A DNA stretch of 64,000 bases, taken from NCBI GenBank assembly GCA_029582265.1, contig JAQQFT010000023.1, positions 372,001 through 436,000 of the forward strand, written 5' to 3'. The position numbers and the translations under genes were made by a program. This DNA comes from Zoroaster sp. YZ-2022 (Eukaryota > Echinodermata > Asteroidea > Forcipulatida > Zoroasteridae). Below the pieces are notes generated by a model that had not been told where the DNA came from, ran no database searches, and worked only from the letters and a program-made list of their open reading frames with translations. Shown here one piece after another: positions 13,860 through 25,455 of the stretch; positions within the stretch are counted from its first letter, which is position 1, and every line of letters begins with the position of its first letter.

Positions 13860-14034
13860 ACAAATACTAAATCTTTTAATGTTGATGCACTGAAGTGTTG
13901 TCTATGGACATACCTATTGTAGTTTTATTTATATACTCAACTGCAGTGTCCAATTATTTCTACGAACATAGTTGAAAATAAACCCAAATAAACAAGATTA
14001 ATTGAAATGTTTTACGCCTTTTTGTTTATCAAGT
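13860..14034 (+). repeat. Fragment of the X-type LRR intron block (X0)
   Basis: Matches the intron upstream of the LRR exon at 41470 (about 41290-41465), including ATGCACTGAAGTGTTGTCTA and the AAATGTTTTAC...TTTGTTT motif. It breaks off exactly where the exon should begin and is followed by the right arm of the 8096/14220 inverted repeat. It looks like an extra array unit whose exon was lost or displaced. Confidence 0.6.
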
Positions 14035-14220
14035 AAAGATTGATTACAACGGAACAATGATAAGTGCTGTGTTGCTGTTTTCGTTCGAGAAATTGTAATG
14101 ATTACTATATATTATTATTCAATAAAACTTGTTCCTTCAAAAAAACCAATTTGATCGCGTTCACGACCCAGAAAAGCTCAGTTTCACGAAAAGCCCTCCA
14201 AACTCATGTAACACCAATTT
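14035..14220. repeat. Right arm of the ~190-base inverted repeat
   Basis: Reverse complement of 8096-8290. It begins within a few bases of the point where an LRR exon would be expected, so this end behaves like an insertion boundary. Confidence 0.6.
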
Positions 14221-17200
14221 ACTGTGTTGACGAAGACCCATGACGCTTTCATTACCCCCACGCTAACCATCGTCTGTACCATTTTGAATTGTATACTTAC
14301 CATACATGCAATGTAACGAATAGCGTATTGCCGACATCTTCTTCTAGACTGAAAAACATGAAAATGTCCGATAGCAGCGAATATTGGAAGATCACAGTAG
14401 ATGAGGAAGGAGAGTTTCTACATAGGCACTTCTGAGATAGTGATGTCAGCTCTAGCGATAAGGGAGCTCCCAGACGTGGCGTTGAACCAATACCGGTCCG
14501 AGCCACTTGCGGCGCCTGCAGTTGACCTTCAGCCCGGGTGACGGTGATCGTCAGACCGAAGACTACGAACCCAAAACTCTGATGATAGACGGCTAAACAC
14601 AGACCGGTAAGCCCACAAAATGATTCATGAATGAACACTGAATGATGCTTCGTTTGATCAATTCGTTTCGCTGTACAAAATAGTTGTAGGCTATACAAAT
14701 ACATAACGAACATGATGGGAGACCCAAGGTACATAATGTAGTAGCACATGTAACATGTGTACAATACATGTAACAGTGGAAATTTGGGGAATTACTACTT
14801 GTATTTGTATGTTCTATGTTTTATGATTTGTTGACACATAGCCAGTATTATGAAGACATGATGGGAAAAAAAAGTAATCACCTGTTCAAAATTCAAGAAA
14901 TTATGACTTTTACCACGCGTTTTTAAGCATAATCGATATTTAGTCTTTTCCTTTAAATCAAAGGTTGTAGCCCCTCACAATAAAAATAATGGACCTGCCC
15001 ATGAAAACATGTATTCTTTTCGTGATGTACCTGTCCTTGATCAGTTCATGGGGGATGTATTTCAAGATCAATTTTAAGTAGTGCAACCTCAATGACAAAG
15101 TTATTAAAATTATATTTCCAAACTTTTTTTTTGTAATAGGTGTTCGTGTGGGACATTGTTTGTTCTTCAGCCTTTGCTCGCAAACTGTATATGTTGCAAA
15201 AGAAGTTGAGAATACAGAGAACATGATGCGCTGGATGGACACTCAACGTGGATGATCCAACCATGATTGGTTTATGCGATCTGCTCAACCAGGAGTGCTT
15301 GCAATATCGTATCTTCAGCAGCCAGAGCATACTATGTCAGAGATGCAGTTGAAGGAACGCTTGGACCAGTAAGTGATTTGAACGTTGACTGAATGTACAA
15401 AGCCAACGTACCATCAATTTTAATTAATATTTAGAGCAATGTCAGTTTTGAATGATCTGCATATCACAGATTACTTTTGATTGACCAGAATGAGCACCAG
15501 TGTTTACTTCAGAGTACCGCACACACCCTGAATATGACCTTGCTGCCCACGTGCATCTATATATCTTATTGTACATGCATTACATGTATGAAATTGTTTA
15601 CTTTTGATCATGATTGCCTTTGGTATGGTTATAGTTTTATAGCATTTCAGTTTCACATGGTTTTTAACGTAAACAATATCGATATTTCACCATGCAAATC
15701 ACAAATCTTACTTTATAATTCTTGTCTGATTTTGTTTGTTTTACAGACAATATCGCCATTTTGCGTATATCGGCAAGTGGTGAGGTGGTGTTATCAACTG
15801 GGTGTTACACGCCATCATGTGTAATGGACGCAATCCGCAGGATGTTCCCGAAACCCCTGATGGATGGCACAAAAGGATTTCGTATCCACCACTGATTAGG
15901 CCGATTTGCTTAGTTTTTTTTTTAAGTCTGGTAATATTCTTCCCTAGTTACACGATCTGGAGGGAGTTACAAATTATTTTGTGCGTTCATAAACGCGATC
16001 AATGGCAGATCAATATGTGTATTTTCATTTTGTGTCTTTTTGGGGGGAGAAGGGATTAATTTTAGCAATTAATGTAAAATAAACTTGTTTTATGTTGCCA
16101 ACAATACACTATGGTAAAAACATTACAAATTCAAGGTGGAAGGTGAAAGATGCCAAGAACTGAAAATTTGACAAGACTTGAGTACTTTCGAACAATGACA
16201 AGACAAAATATGTATGTATTTGCAAAATCAACAATTGAGTTTATGTTTTTAGGTTAAAATATCAAATTTCTAAAAGTTGCCTCTGATGACAAAACAACTT
16301 AATCAAAATCCTGTACATACTTGTTTGGAACTTGGCCATTCTTCTGTTGGGAACCGAACTGGAAATCCTTGAAATTGTTTCACACTTGCTGTTCTTTTCC
16401 TGTGAAAACTCATTCAATCAGTATACAACTCTACTGCTGAGCAGGGTTCAGATTTTCTTGATTTACATCTAATTAAAGGTTTTTTGGGCTTGCATCCAAA
16501 AAGGAGAAGTGTGACAAAAGACTATTGTAAAATCTCATGTTGGCAAATCTCATACTATTTGTAAAACTTAACTTGATCCGAGTGTACAGGGCAATAAATT
16601 GTAAACACAAGAATAGAATAACAATAAATGTGTACAGGCTAAGGTCATTCGTCTTCAACTCAAATATTAATAAAAATATAAAATACATGTATATAGCACC
16701 CAAAACCATTTGAATAAAATGCTCCAGGTCTTTAAATATAATAAATAACCTAAAGGAACAATAGCAAAGATTTTATGTGATTAAATACAGCGAGCCAGAT
16801 AAAGTGATAAAAACAGGCAAATATCAGCAAGGGCGGATCCAGGGAATTTTGGCATGAAGGTGAAACCCTTGTGTATTATTCACGAACTTCACCCATTCCT
16901 TTGATGTCGCAGTATCCTGCGGAAATTGAAAAAAACAGAGTCTCTGATCTAATAATGTTTTGTGTGCATCCACCAACAACACATGAAGTCGGCATTACAA
17001 CCGTTACACAACAACGTGAAAAAGCTCATAAAAACTTATGCTCTCTGTTGACGGTGAAGGAAAACGCACAGCAGTATACTCAAAGCAACATGGCGTCTTC
17101 TTCTGTTTACTTCCTCGGGTGTCATGGGTTATACTTCATCCTTTTCGTTGGTTTACAAGTCCGCTGGTACTATATCGTGGATTTCATAGTGGATTTTCAA

Positions 17201-17396
17201 TGGTCTTTGTCGGGGAAACCAGTGGCGGGAAATTTCAAAATCGAAGAAGCGGGGTCTAATTTTTCTTATCAAATTGCAAACAAAATTATAAAGAGAAAAC
17301 ATGACCACAAATAATAAATTGTTACCAGAACACAACATGTAGTCAATGTTCGATAGTCAATTTAATCGAGGCTTTTGTTGTAGTCCATCTTTTAAG
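14221..17396. other. Intronic or intergenic DNA with possible exons only
   Basis: No recognisable gene. Two exon-like pieces deserve mention. About 15150-15369 ends at a GTAAGT donor. About 15747-15895 follows a TTTTACAG acceptor and has an open frame of 48 codons to a TGA. Their codon phases do not join cleanly, so I do not call a gene. A 147-codon frame starting with GTG at 16871 lacks an ATG and has no family resemblance. Confidence 0.3.
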
Positions 17397-17466
17397 ATAC
17401 TTGAACAACAGTCAAATCAGTCAAAATTGCTTCTGGAACATTTGATGGTCTAAAAACTCAATACTT
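17397..17466 (+). pseudogene. LRR exon X1 (frameshifted)
   Basis: Same exon type as 41470-41541, following TTTTAAG and ending at GTAAGT. It is 70 bases instead of 72, so the frame is lost unless two bases were missed in sequencing. The encoded repeat would resemble YLNNSQIS...TFDGL. It is the first recognisable member of the LRR array. Confidence 0.6.
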
Positions 17467-18719
17467 GTAAGTATTCATGTAACGAATAATACAATCACAT
17501 AGCATCCAGTCACCGATTCTCTTTTGATCTCCACGCATTAATTGGCTTACTAGTAATAGGGGGTATTGTTTCACTTTTGACTTTTATATTCTGCCCCTCA
17601 AAACATGCTGTACATGTATATTAGAAACAAGACTAAATCATTAAAATAAAAATGATATTTCTAAGGCCCTCTACGAAGTCAGTTTAATGTAAAGGTTCTC
17701 TGACTATGCACCGTAGAAGACAAGCAATGGGTTACCAGGACTGTGTATGTGATTACATACCACATATAATCTACATAATGGTTACTAATCAGCTGTTCGT
17801 GAGAAAGAACTTGCTAAGGTTCAAACATAACTGGAGGCCAATAAGTACTATTTACATTCATACTATTTTATTAATTAATTCTTTTCTAGAAGAATGTTAA
17901 AGCAAATATCAGTTTTATAATATTCCCAGGATAAAGTAGGTTTGATACAACAATGAAATAAAAATCTTCAGTTACAATCCATATAAAACCCACGGAACAC
18001 TGTGTTTATTCATATAAATGTTACTTTTTAATCAGATTTTTTGTTTCATAAGGCAATTGAAAGGTTGTCATGGAATAGTATGCCACAATTTCAACAGGTA
18101 AACATGAGAAAGTACTTTAAATTAATTGTTGAAGTGATGTTCTTCATTGCTTCCCTATCACTGTGTTTTTAAACAAAATAGACTGTCTGCCCAACAACAG
18201 TATACAGGTAATCTGCACAAGAAGTCAGGATGCCATGCCGTTTTCACAAAACAAATCTTCATGTACAGGGGGTTAATCGCTCTCAAATGATTTTTTGAGT
18301 ATCTTTTCCTTGTTTCTTATAGGGTTTGGGGATATTTTGAGGGGGGCATCTAAAAAAAATGGGTTAATACCCCCCCCAATAGTAGTAGTACAATTAAAGT
18401 ACAAATGTTAAGATGTTTATTCCATGTGGGCTACGAACATCGTGTTTATTTTGAATGATGTTTAAATTTCAATATTTTATACCGAAATTTCAATCTAATG
18501 GATTAAGGACGTTTCAGTGAACACTTTTGTTGATACAGGAATGGTAGCACCCCGTAGCAATGGGAACATCGTGTATTTGATCTGCAGTGTAGGCACCGTA
18601 ATGAATGACAGTCACAAGGTATACAATGCAAAATAACGTATCCCCTGAACAAACATAACAATTAAGTTGCTGGTGTTAGGAAGTGACCTACACTGTAAAC
18701 AATTGTTGTTAATTTAACA

Positions 18720-19803
18720 GGGTCATTCCACGTCAAATCCACACTTTCCGAGTGTGTAACTCACGATTTTTTTTTTTTTTTTTTTACTTTCTAGGTTTGT
18801 TTGGTTGTATGAGAAAAACCCAAAACTGAAATTTGAGCGTTTTTTGGTCATGTGGTTTGGTGAATTACAGGTCGTTGAAATTTTAACCTTTGACCTCTAC
18901 AACTTTTGGAAATCTGTGTAACTCCGGTTAAGAATATCGTAAGAAAGTGATTTTATATCGTTTCGGTTTGCGGTAACACCATGTGTTTATCTCAACTAAC
19001 GTGAAGTTGAAATACAGGTATTCTGAAAAGAACTGTATCGCACAACTCGTATCTCAACCTTCGTCAACCTTCGTTAAGTGATTTTTGTATTAAAATGAAA
19101 GCTTTTATCATCACAAATTACCCACTTTGCAATTTGGAATTTCAAAAAATACAAGTGGTCAGCAAAGTGTACTTTGACCTTTGGACTCTGCGCAGGCCGC
19201 AAAATTAAAATTCATGAAATTCTGTCAATCCAAGGCCCAAAGTATACTCATTGTGTATACCAAATATAAAAAATAGGCTCTCAATTGGGTTGTTAAAACC
19301 ACTGGTGTTAATTTAATAAAGTGTCTGAATTATCGTGTTTGATATGAGCGTTCACTGGTGTACTATTTAACACACCAGTTTTTGCATCAGCACAAAGCCC
19401 ATTGGTTGCCCCTGAAGAATAAATTACAAATCTGTAATTTTTTTAGATTTCTTGAATCCGGATTGGTATGGTTATAGTTAAAAGCAGTTTGAAACAGCCA
19501 ATTCTTAACTTAAACAAACAATATTATGCTGTTCATCAGTATATACACTGCTACCCGCAACATGCCAATACATATACAACTGAGGCGTCCACGGACCTAT
19601 GGGCCCGGACGTAATTGCCTAAGAACGGTCAGCCTGGACATACGGGCCCGCAGACGTAATGAGGTGGGACATATCAGCCAGCGGACGTAATGGATCGACA
19701 TAATGAGCTCAGGACGTAATGGTCGGGCGTAATGTAATCAAATCGTTCGCGGACATAATGGTACTTGGTGACATTATGGTCCGGAATAGACGTGGAATGA
19801 CCC
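18720..19803. mobile_element. Non-autonomous TIR element, copy 1
   Basis: Starts GGGTCATTCCACGTC and ends GACGTGGAATGACCC, a perfect 15-base TIR, flanked on both sides by AACA. Copy 2 at 42841-43785 is at the homologous place in the next array unit. The right third (about 19590-19790) contains a minisatellite built on GACGTAATGG and GGACATAATGG. I see no coding capacity. The superfamily is not assigned; a 4-base duplication fits several cut-and-paste groups. Confidence 0.75.
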
Positions 19804-20306
19804 AACACCAAATAAAAACCAATCAATCAATAAATCAATAAAATAAACCAGCATGTGTTCGCCCGGATTAATGTAAAAAAAGTCTTCAAGCTTGTAGCTC
19901 TAGGTAAGTGTACCTTATCACTGAGGATTAAGGGTTACATATCTTGCGGATTGATATATGTTTTGTACAAAGAGGGGTTGGGCCAAAAGGATACCGATGG
20001 GATAATAATTGAGATAATAATAATTATGTTAAACTTGGTATTCGATGACACTACACGTCACATTTTTGTCAATAATGATTGTCAGGGGTTGGATTGTTCA
20101 TGCACTCAAGTGTTGTCTATCGATATACCCGTTGTGGTTTCACTTTCATATGATTAACTGCAGGCACAATCATTTCATCCGCCAGTTTCTAATACATTCC
20201 CCGAAGTATGTTTTCAGGACAATCCTACGAATATTGGTGAAAATAACTAATTAATGGGGATTTAATGACAATTATATTTTACCCCTTCTTTGTTTTATCA
20301 CCTTAG

Positions 20307-20380
20307 ATACCCGGACAACAACCAACTCGGTGAAATTGCACCCGAACGTTTGATGGTCTAATACGAGGGCTCCGATACTT
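20307..20380 (+). pseudogene. LRR exon Y1 (frameshifted)
   Basis: Counterpart of the intact 44305-44376 exon, bounded by CCTTAG and GTAAGT but 74 bases long because of small indels (GAACG for GGAACG, CTAATACG for CTACG). As written it is out of frame. It sits in a Y-type intron block just upstream of the Polinton. Confidence 0.6.
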
Positions 20381-20744
20381 GTAAGTATTTTTAGGAAGTG
20401 TTGTTGATTATACCCATAGAGAGATTGAACTCACCTGATTTTTCGGGTCCAATACCTCATATCTATAGTTCTTATAGTTCTTATTGTTGTAGCAAGTAGT
20501 CCTGCTTGGATGAATACTGGTGTGGGTATTAAATGACAATGTCCACCACGCCGTGGCTTCCCTTCGACTCAGGTTACCTCGGAATGGAGAGATTGACCGG
20601 TGCTACCACGAGGGGCTGGTGCTGCAAGCATCACTCACCTCCCTGGACGATGCTTGCGTGGTTACCAAGACATTGAAGAGAAAGTTAAGAAACGAAGTAT
20701 TAACGGCTCAGTGAACATGAGCTATAGGGCACACAACCGTAGAC

Positions 20745-20850
20745 CATAACACAATAATAATAATGTATTATTATATTTAATTGTTATATAGCGCCATAGT
20801 CTCAATGCGCTTTACGTCGTATAGTGATGTCATCTTTGACGTCGCTGTTC
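20745..20850 (-). repeat. LINE/SINE-type 3' tail (reverse strand)
   Basis: Read in reverse it has AAAGCGCATTGAGACTATGG, then GCGCTATATAA and an ATTATTATT run, the hallmark 3' end of L2/CR1-type LINEs and their SINEs. A second copy lies at about 44735-44830 at the homologous position of the next array unit, so it predates the duplication. Confidence 0.55.
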
Positions 20851-21120
20851 ATCACCATGGCACTGCTACCTGCAACATGTAGTGACATTATGGTCGGGGA
20901 ACACGCGCACGAGGGCATAAATCAAATCATATGCTCGCTACATTATTCATGTAACTACCTAATTACAAATCACGCCCAGCATTGAGTGACCGATTTTTAC
21001 TTAATTGGGTATTAACTACTGGACGACGAAACAAACATACTTTTTATCAACAACCAGCGGTCAGAGTTATCAATGCTGATGGTTCATGTAAACCACTCTT
21101 TGAAAATTGGGCAACGCTTA

Positions 21121-21330
21121 AGTAGATATAGAATGCTGCCCAAACCCCCAACCAATTCTACCCACCCAAAACCCCAAACCATACTTCCCCAAAAACCACC
21201 CCAAAAATTCGATTAGGGCGATGGTTCATCGCCCCAATCTCCCATTAAACAAAAATATGAAAATAACTCAAACAAAATTGAAAAATTAATTTCATAAAAT
21301 CTAGTAGGATGGTAAAGACGATGGATAAAT
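21121..21330. repeat. Polinton left terminal inverted repeat
   Basis: Pairs with 40240-40553. Matched blocks are the outer AGTAGATATAGAATGCTGC, a C-rich CCAAA-type tract, the hairpin GGGCGATGGTTCATCGCCC (21217-21235), the AT-rich GAAAAATTAATTT block and the inner TCTAGTAGGATGGTAAAGACG followed by ATGGATA. The match stops right after the ATG of the polymerase gene. Confidence 0.9.
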
Positions 21331-21556
21331 ATTTATCGAAGTGGACATTTAGCGAATTAAAGAATTTTGCGCGCGAGCCTAGGCCCTTATTGTTGGTGCG
21401 AGACCGTGGCAACGAACAGAGTTATTAAACGGTCTAGTAGGATGGTAAAGACGATGGAATATTATCGAGGTGGGAGATGGACCGAATTAAAGAATTTTTA
21501 TACATGAGCCTAGACCATTATTGTTGGTGCGAGACTGCAGCAACGGAACAGAGTTA
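21300..21556 (+). repeat. Tandem duplication of TIR inner edge plus polymerase 5' end
   Basis: About 125 bases beginning TCTAGTAGGATGGTAAAGAC and ending AACGGTC occur twice in a row (about 21300-21427 and 21428-21556) with roughly 80% identity by eye. Each copy includes an ATG for the polymerase N-terminus. The homologous gene at 55853 has a single copy. Confidence 0.8.
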
Positions 21557-23427
21557 ATAAACGGTCTATTATAATGTTGTAAAAAGATATATAAACGACA
21601 GAGACCAACGCCATTATATAAATTAAAATTGTCTCAACTTAAAGAGCGTTTAGAAGCTGAAAATATGTTCCCTACCTCGAACATTTCAACGTGGGAGAAG
21701 AGGACACACCAAAAAGACTACATCGCCGCCATTAAAAGGTTTTACGCGCCTGAAGAAGAGTTGAAGCTTAACCACCATTGATGGTGGAACGTATTTACAG
21801 GCTGCGAAAATGACCAGCCTGGATGGTCATAGCAAGGAACAAGATCCAAGGTCTTTTTTTGGCGCGGTCAAGTCAAAGATTGTAGACAGGTTAACATCTG
21901 AGAATTTGGAGGGATAAAGTTTATGATTTGTTGCAGATTCAATTGCATAAAGAGAAACCAGATGGTACGATCGATTATGACTTTCCAACGTTTTATAGTC
22001 ATGGCCAACTCGTTTTACTCGATCCAAACGAGATTGAAGATGTATTAACCACAGCCTTTGCGGAAATCCAAGAGGCTATAGAAAAATGGACGCACAACAG
22101 TTCTGGATGGATAATAGATCGTGTTGAAACTAAGAGTATTACAATTGCGAGATATCAACCTTTGAGAGGCGGCTCTTATCTTACTACCAAAATATATAAG
22201 AGACAAAAACATGCATCAACGTAAAAACAAGGATGATGATTGTCTGAGGTGAAAGGTTGCTGTGCTCTTTCCCGCGGGAAAAATGAGGATATAATTTCTA
22301 GATATCCGTCAAAAGATGGTTTAAATTTTGACGGGATCGATGCTCCAACTCCAGTCGATCAAGTCAAAAAATTAGAGAAACAAAACAAGTTGGCTATAAA
22401 CGTTGATGGTTACGAAAATTCAATCGTGGTTTAATTACCGACTCAGCGAGCAACCCGCGGATATGGCTCGTATTAATTTATATATTAATTCACGAAGAAA
22501 TTAAATCGCACTACGTTTGGATCAAGGATTTTAACCGTTTACTTTTTGATCAAACAAAACACGGGCATCGTCAACACTTTTGCGTGAGATGTTTACACGG
22601 CTACACCACCGAAGCCTGTTGCTCCAACAACACATTCTCGAGTGTGAGGAATTGGCGGCAGAGAGGTTAAAATCGTGATGCTGAGTGAGGGTAAAAATAA
22701 ACTACGTTTTATAATTTTTTATAAAAAGATGAAAGTTCCTTTTGTCATATACGCGGACTTTGAAGCGTTAATTAATAAAGATAGACGATGTGAGTGGAAC
22801 CCATACTAACAAAATAGCAAGAACAAGTAGTTTGCGGTTATTCGTACATAGTCGTTAGATGCGACGGTCAAACTCAATCACCTAAGGTATACAGGGGGAA
22901 AGATGCCTCCAAACATTTTTTGGACTCTGTAATAAAAGAAGTAAAAAACATCAATGAGATATTTAAAAAACCTAAAAATATGTTTATGACAATAGACCAA
23001 GTGAAAAATTATTTAAAAAACAGGAAGTGTTGGATTTGCGAAAAAGATTTTGACGAAGGCAAGTATAGAAAAGTACGCAATCATTGTCACATTACTGGAA
23101 AATATCGAGGAGCGGCGCATAATGACTGTAAATTAAAATTGAGCATAAAACCTAACAAAACGCCTATCCCGGTGGTATTTCATAATTTGCGAGGATGCGA
23201 CTCTCATCTCATCATGCAAGCTACGAGTCGAGTCAAAGGAAAGCTAAAGTGTATCCAAAACAACATGGAAAATTATATTTCTTTTTCAATCGGGCAACTG
23301 CGATTTATCGACAGCACTAAATTTTTACTAGCTTCACTCGATAAACTCGTTAAATCAAACAATCCCGATTCTTTACTAATATCTAAAAAGTACGAACCGG
23401 ACCCAAACAAGATGAAATTGCCTTTAA
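21321..23427 (+). pseudogene. Polinton protein-primed DNA polymerase B, N-terminal half
   Basis: Degenerate 5' part of the element's polymerase. The ATG is at 21321, at the inner edge of the TIR. Recognisable in order are a short N-terminal LSKWTFSELK-type block, a block around IARYQPLRGGSY (about 22147-22182), the DGLNFDGIDAPTP block (about 22316-22355), and an exonuclease I block YADFEAL with DFE at 22756-22764. Then comes a treble-clef/endonuclease VII-like zinc site (CWIC ... NHCHITGKYRGAAHNDC, about 23030-23130), and NLRG.DSHL plus SFSIGQLRFIDS (about 23187-23320). The best intact stretch is 22920-23427. Multiple frameshifts precede it. The TTAA-flanked MITE then cuts the gene. The family is DNA_pol_B_2 (organellar/viral type). 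Confidence 0.9.
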
Positions 23428-24156
23428 TGGCCCTGTCACACTGTTGCGTATGAGAGAAACGTAAGAGTTGCGTATGAAAATTCATAATATAATTTTCATA
23501 CGCACAAAAAGCCCTTGAAAATACAGAATTGTGCGTATACTTACCGTATTGAACCTATGAGTAGCGTATGAGTAGCGTATGGCAAGCGTATTCACAGCGT
23601 ATGGACAGCGAATGTCAGCGTACGACCAGCGTATGTCAGCGTATGAACAGCGTATGGACAGCGTATGGACAGCGTACTCTGCGTATGGCTAGCGTATGAG
23701 TAGCGTATGAACTGCGCATGCCCAGCGTACCGCCTATCCGCCTATCACGTGACAAAGTACCTATATAATCGGCGGCCTTTCAATGCGCTATCAATACGCT
23801 AGCTGTACGGTACACCTTCATGCCAACGTATGGCAACTTATGTCCAGCGTACTCGACCTATAAGTAACGTACCTATATCGTACCTCTAGCGTATTCAGCG
23901 TATGCCTAGCGTATGCTTAGCGGATTAACCATACGTCCGCATACGCACAAAATTTTTAAGCATGCTTAACAATTTATTTCTGTCTCAGCGTATGCCAGCG
24001 TATGCCAGCGTATGCCAGCGTATGCCACCGTGCTTGAAACGTATACAACCTATGCCTAACGTACCCCTAGCGTATGTCACCGTATACCAGCGTATGAGTG
24101 ATAATTTTCATACGCTGGCATACGCTAGTACGATACGCAACAGTGTGACAGGGCCA
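23428..24156. mobile_element. TTAA-flanked MITE packed with GCGTATG repeats
   Basis: A 729-base insertion in the Polinton polymerase, flanked by TTAA at 23424-23427 and 24157-24160. It begins TGGCCCTGTCACACTGTTGC and ends with the inverse, and the TIR continues as GTAT for at least 24 bases. The interior holds dozens of imperfect GCGTATG heptamers at about 10-base spacing, mostly in one orientation, plus a hairpin TGCGTATGAAAATT / AATTTTCATACGCA near 23473-23507. It has no coding capacity. A TTAA target fits piggyBac or Kolobok, and I cannot decide between them from the ends alone. Confidence 0.85.
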
Positions 24157-25455
24157 TTAACAAAGGTATTTATCCCTACGAGTACACGGATAATTTTAAA
24201 CGTTTTGAAGAAACGATTGTTCCTCCGAAAAGACGCTTTTTATAGTAGTTTGAATGACGAAGGCATTAAGGAAGAACAATATAAGCGTGCTAAGAACGTT
24301 TGGGCCAAGTTTGAATGTAAAAATCTAGGGGATTATCACGACCTCTATGTGCGTACGGATACTTGTTTATTAGCGGACGTCTTGGAAAATTTTCGAGCAA
24401 CTTGTACAAAACAGTACGGGTTAGATCCAGCTCATTATTACACAAGTCCTGGCTTGAGTTGGGACGCTCTGTTGAAACATTCGAGCGTACGTTTAGAGTT
24501 GTTGACGGATTACAACATGCATTTATTTATAGAAAAGGGCACTAGGGGAGGGACGTCTATGGTGAGCGAGAGATACGCTAAAGCAAACAATCCCTACCTC
24601 TCTGATTACGACCCATCAAAACCTAAAAATTACATTTTATACCTCGAATAACCTTTACGGCTGGGCGATGAGCCAATACCTTCCAACGGGGAAATTTGAA
24701 TGGTTAACTGAAGATGAAATACTTTCAACGAGGTTTGAAACAATCTCCCCAGAATCGAACGAGGGGTACATTTTAGAAGTTGATCTTGAATATCCTAAAG
24801 AATTTCACGATCTTCACAACGCGTTTCCACTCGCGCTAGAAAAGTTGGTAATTCCCAAGTAATGGATGTCGTCCTATCAGCTTGCGTTATTGAAAGACAG
24901 ACCCACTCCAAAATTAAATAAATTAATTCCCAATTTGAATAACAAATCAAAATACGTACTTTTGTATCATGATCTCCAATTATATTTATCGTTGGGTATG
25001 AAGCTAACGAAAATTCATCGCGTTTTAAAATTTAATCAAGCACCTTGCATGAAGTTTTACATTGATTTAAACACGAGTTTGAGAAAAAATGCCAAGTCAG
25101 ATTTTGAAAAAGATTTGTACAAGCTCATGAATAATTCCGTTTTTGGAAAAACGATGGAAAATTTACGAAATCGGATCAACGTGAATCTAGTGAGGTGTCC
25201 GTAAATTAATCGCTAAAACGTCTTTTGCTAAACACAAGATTTTCGATCACGATCTAGCGGCTATTCATACGCACAAACTCAACGAGCATTTCAAACAAGT
25301 TTTATCTCTAAAAAGACTCTTTCCCACTCTATGAATTTTATTAGAAATGATAATCATAACATTTACACGACACGCGTTAATAAAATATCCTTATCACCGC
25401 TGGATACAAAGAGGTTATATACCACCAGACAGAATTCATACTCTCGCTTATGGCC
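24157..25455 (+). pseudogene. Polinton DNA polymerase B, C-terminal half (decayed)
   Basis: Continues the polymerase after the MITE. Visible blocks are DYHDLYVRTD (about 24330-24360), YGLDPAHYYTSPGLSWDALL (about 24418-24480), LFIEKGTRGGTSMVSERYAK (about 24520-24590) and [15 protein letters not shown] (about 25130-25175). The segment carrying the motif A aspartate is damaged near 24645 by an apparent four-base deletion that also introduces a stop. After about 25200 the frame is lost, and the expected motif C (YxDTD) region is absent before a short C-terminal-like HTLAYGHYK block near 25437-25463. The gene cannot be active. The LINE follows within about 100 bases. Confidence 0.88.

Noticed and set aside
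14297..14764. A 155-codon reverse gene
   Set aside because: No domain, composition like non-coding sequence; a forward frame in the same place (from 14358) is equally unconvincing.
15150..15895. A two-exon gene with donor near 15368 and acceptor near 15746
   Set aside because: The splice sites look good but no phase joins both parts without a stop, and no homology is recognised.
16871..17314. A 147-codon gene
   Set aside because: It starts with GTG, has no family resemblance, and lies in intron-like DNA beside a decayed LRR exon.
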